A stretch of DNA of 64,000 nucleotides from Edaphochlamys debaryana (Eukaryota; Chlorophyta; Chlorophyceae; Chlamydomonadales). The notes under the pieces were generated by a model. That model was not told where the DNA came from and searched no databases. It worked only from the letters and a program-made list of their open reading frames with translations. Below, one piece after another: positions 62,700 through 64,000 of the stretch. Made by a program: the position numbers and the translations under genes. Numbering within the stretch: position 1 is the first letter of the stretch; each line of letters starts with the position of its first letter. The stretch lies in the NCBI GenBank assembly GCA_016858145.1, contig JAEHOE010000017.1:248001-312000 (forward strand), in the 5' to 3' direction.

Positions 62700-63341
62700 A
62701 TGGAGAACTACGAGGAATGCGAGCTGATCGGGAAAGGCACATATGGCAAGGTGTTCAAGGTGAGCTGCATCGCGGCAGGCGCGGTCCTCGGTCGGCGGTT
62801 CCGCGCATGCGCATGCGACGCTGTTTCGCCTCCTTGCCGCAACGTTCCGACCCTAACCGGTCCGCTACAACTGACAGGTCCGAGCGAAGGCGGAGAACGA
62901 GGTGTATGTGATTAAGAAGGTGCAGTTCGACGGCACCCCCCAATCGGAGGCAGAAGCCGCCCTGCGCGAGGGGCAGGTGCTCTCGCTTCTCCGTCACCCC
63001 CACATCGTGCCATATAAGGAGGTGCGTCCCTTGGGTGTGGCGCTGTGCACGTGGGGGCAGCTGGCCGGGCCGAACGCGTCTGACAGGCGGCCAGGTCCAA
63101 ACCCTCCACGCTCCAGACCAAGGGGCCCGCCCGCCTTTGCGGGCTCACTCCCTCTGCCTCTTCCATCGCCTAAGCACCGTAGACACCATCCTCCTCTGTT
63201 GTCCAGACCCTTGATAAGTCGCTGATACTTGCTCTATCCACCTTTCCGGGCGCAGTTCTTCAAGCACACTGATGGCGATCTGTGCCTTGTCATGGCATAC
63301 TGCGAGGGAGGAGACCTGTTCCGATACATACGCGAGCTGAG
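62700..63341 (+). CDS. NIMA-related protein kinase, N-terminal part (gene not completed in window)
   Basis: Three exons are supported: 62700-62759, 62878-63021 and 63256-63341. They encode MENYEECELIGKGTYGKVFK, then VRAKAENEVYVIKKVQFD, then FFKHTDGDLCLVMAYCEGGD, ending in FRYIREL. This is the N-lobe of a NEK-type Ser/Thr kinase, with the glycine loop GKGTYGKV, the catalytic Lys in YVIKK, and the NEK-typical hinge YCEGGDL. Exon 3 ends in phase 2 at a GT donor. No catalytic-loop (HRD) or DFG exon appears in the remaining 660 bases, so the rest lies outside the window or the gene is broken. NEKs act in cell-cycle and ciliary control, notably in flagellate algae. Confidence 0.8.
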
Positions 63342-64000
63342 GTGGGGCACGAGAACCAGTCAGGATCGTAGCATGGGCCCATGGGGTGCCACGGGCCGGT
63401 CCGGGACGCCAGGCACTGTGTGAAGGCTAGATCCACCTGGGGGTGGACGGGCGGCAGGCCGGCAACCTCAGGTGCCCTGGTGCATGCGGCCCGTCCGCGA
63501 AAGCGCCGTCGACCGAGAAGTCACCATGGTGTCCTTCGGCCAGTCGACGATCGAGACATACCACATAGCAGCCCAAATACGGTAGACTGCCAGCAAGCGA
63601 CATGATGGGTTGGGCGGACCCGCAGCCGCTGGGTGGAGTTCGGCAGGTTTCAGGCTCCTTGCCCAAACCCGATCAGGGAGCTCCAGGTCAGTTCCTCACC
63701 CCCTGCGGAAGTACCGACCTGGATCCATTTAGACCTAGGGCAGCCGGCGACAGCTGCGGGACGGCCGACCCACATGGCTTGGTCTACCACGCAGACCAGC
63801 CCCGCCCTGGAGGCCGCTTTCTCGTCTGTAGCTGCTGGCATGCCGCATGCACAATCAACTGCTGGCATGCTGCATGCACAATCAACCCCGGCATCTGTCA
63901 ATCCGCGGCAAGCAGCGGCACGATCCGCTGCCGTCACGCGCCACACCACACCGCCTCAACGGCGGCTCCAGGGGTATCGGGTCCAGGGCCCAGGGCTGGC
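63342..64000. other. Probable intron of the NEK gene, to the window edge
   Basis: No kinase exon is recognisable here. Two tandem copies of a roughly 27-base unit (CTGCTGGCATGC-GCATGCAC, then AATCAA) lie at about 63833-63887. The stretch is either a long intron or foreign sequence interrupting the gene. Confidence 0.4.

Noticed and set aside
63835..63890. CRISPR-like or structured repeat near the window end.
   Set aside because: Only two adjacent copies of a 27-base unit and no spacers, in a eukaryotic nuclear context.

Overview
This window is nuclear DNA from a green alga, most likely a volvocine (Chlamydomonas/Volvox-type) species. The evidence is very high GC, genes cut into many short GT-AG exons with C-rich acceptors, alanine/glycine-rich low-complexity insertions, intronless histone genes ending in a GGTGTT-loop-AACACC stem, an H3 one residue shorter than the animal/plant form, and TGTAA polyadenylation signals. 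I cannot name the species. Exon models were built by hand from splice sites, conserved positions between paralogues and codon phase.

Layout. (1) 544-1887 (+): small glycine/alanine-rich protein of unknown role. (2) 2228-21512 (+): three tandem paralogues (872, 879 and about 1081 aa) with an N-terminal membrane anchor, a degenerate Fringe-like (GT31-type) domain, a Cys-rich linker and a C-terminal GDS (SGNH/PC-esterase-like) domain. (3) About 21690-26035: histone quartet H2A(-) H2B(+) H4(-) H3(+). (4) 27466-33634 (-): Pumilio-family RNA-binding protein. (5) About 34990-39530: a second quartet in mirror order, H3(-) H4(+) H2B(-) H2A(+). The two quartets and their flanks form a 4.3-4.5 kb inverted duplication around the PUF gene. 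(6) 40972-49186 (-): class III nucleotide cyclase with guanylate-type specificity residues and PAS-like regions. (7) 52643-57540 (-): large ankyrin-type repeat protein. (8) 59221-61705 (-): calcium-dependent protein kinase with four EF hands. (9) 62700 to the window edge (+): N-terminal part of a NIMA-related kinase.

Mobile DNA. Three elements are defined by terminal inverted repeats and target duplications: a 343-bp hAT-like element inside histone cluster 1 (cluster 2 keeps the empty site), a 460-bp hAT-like element in a cyclase intron (17-bp perfect TIRs, 8-bp perfect TSD), and a 2206-bp CACTA-like non-autonomous element upstream of the cyclase gene.

How the genes relate. The histone quartets supply core histones. 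The cyclase, CDPK and NEK are signalling genes, the cyclase and CDPK for cGMP and Ca2+. The PUF protein is a post-transcriptional regulator. The three tandem proteins look like secretory-pathway glycan-modifying or glycan-binding proteins and are the most unusual content: a fused glycosyltransferase-like plus esterase-like architecture in which several expected catalytic residues are not visible.
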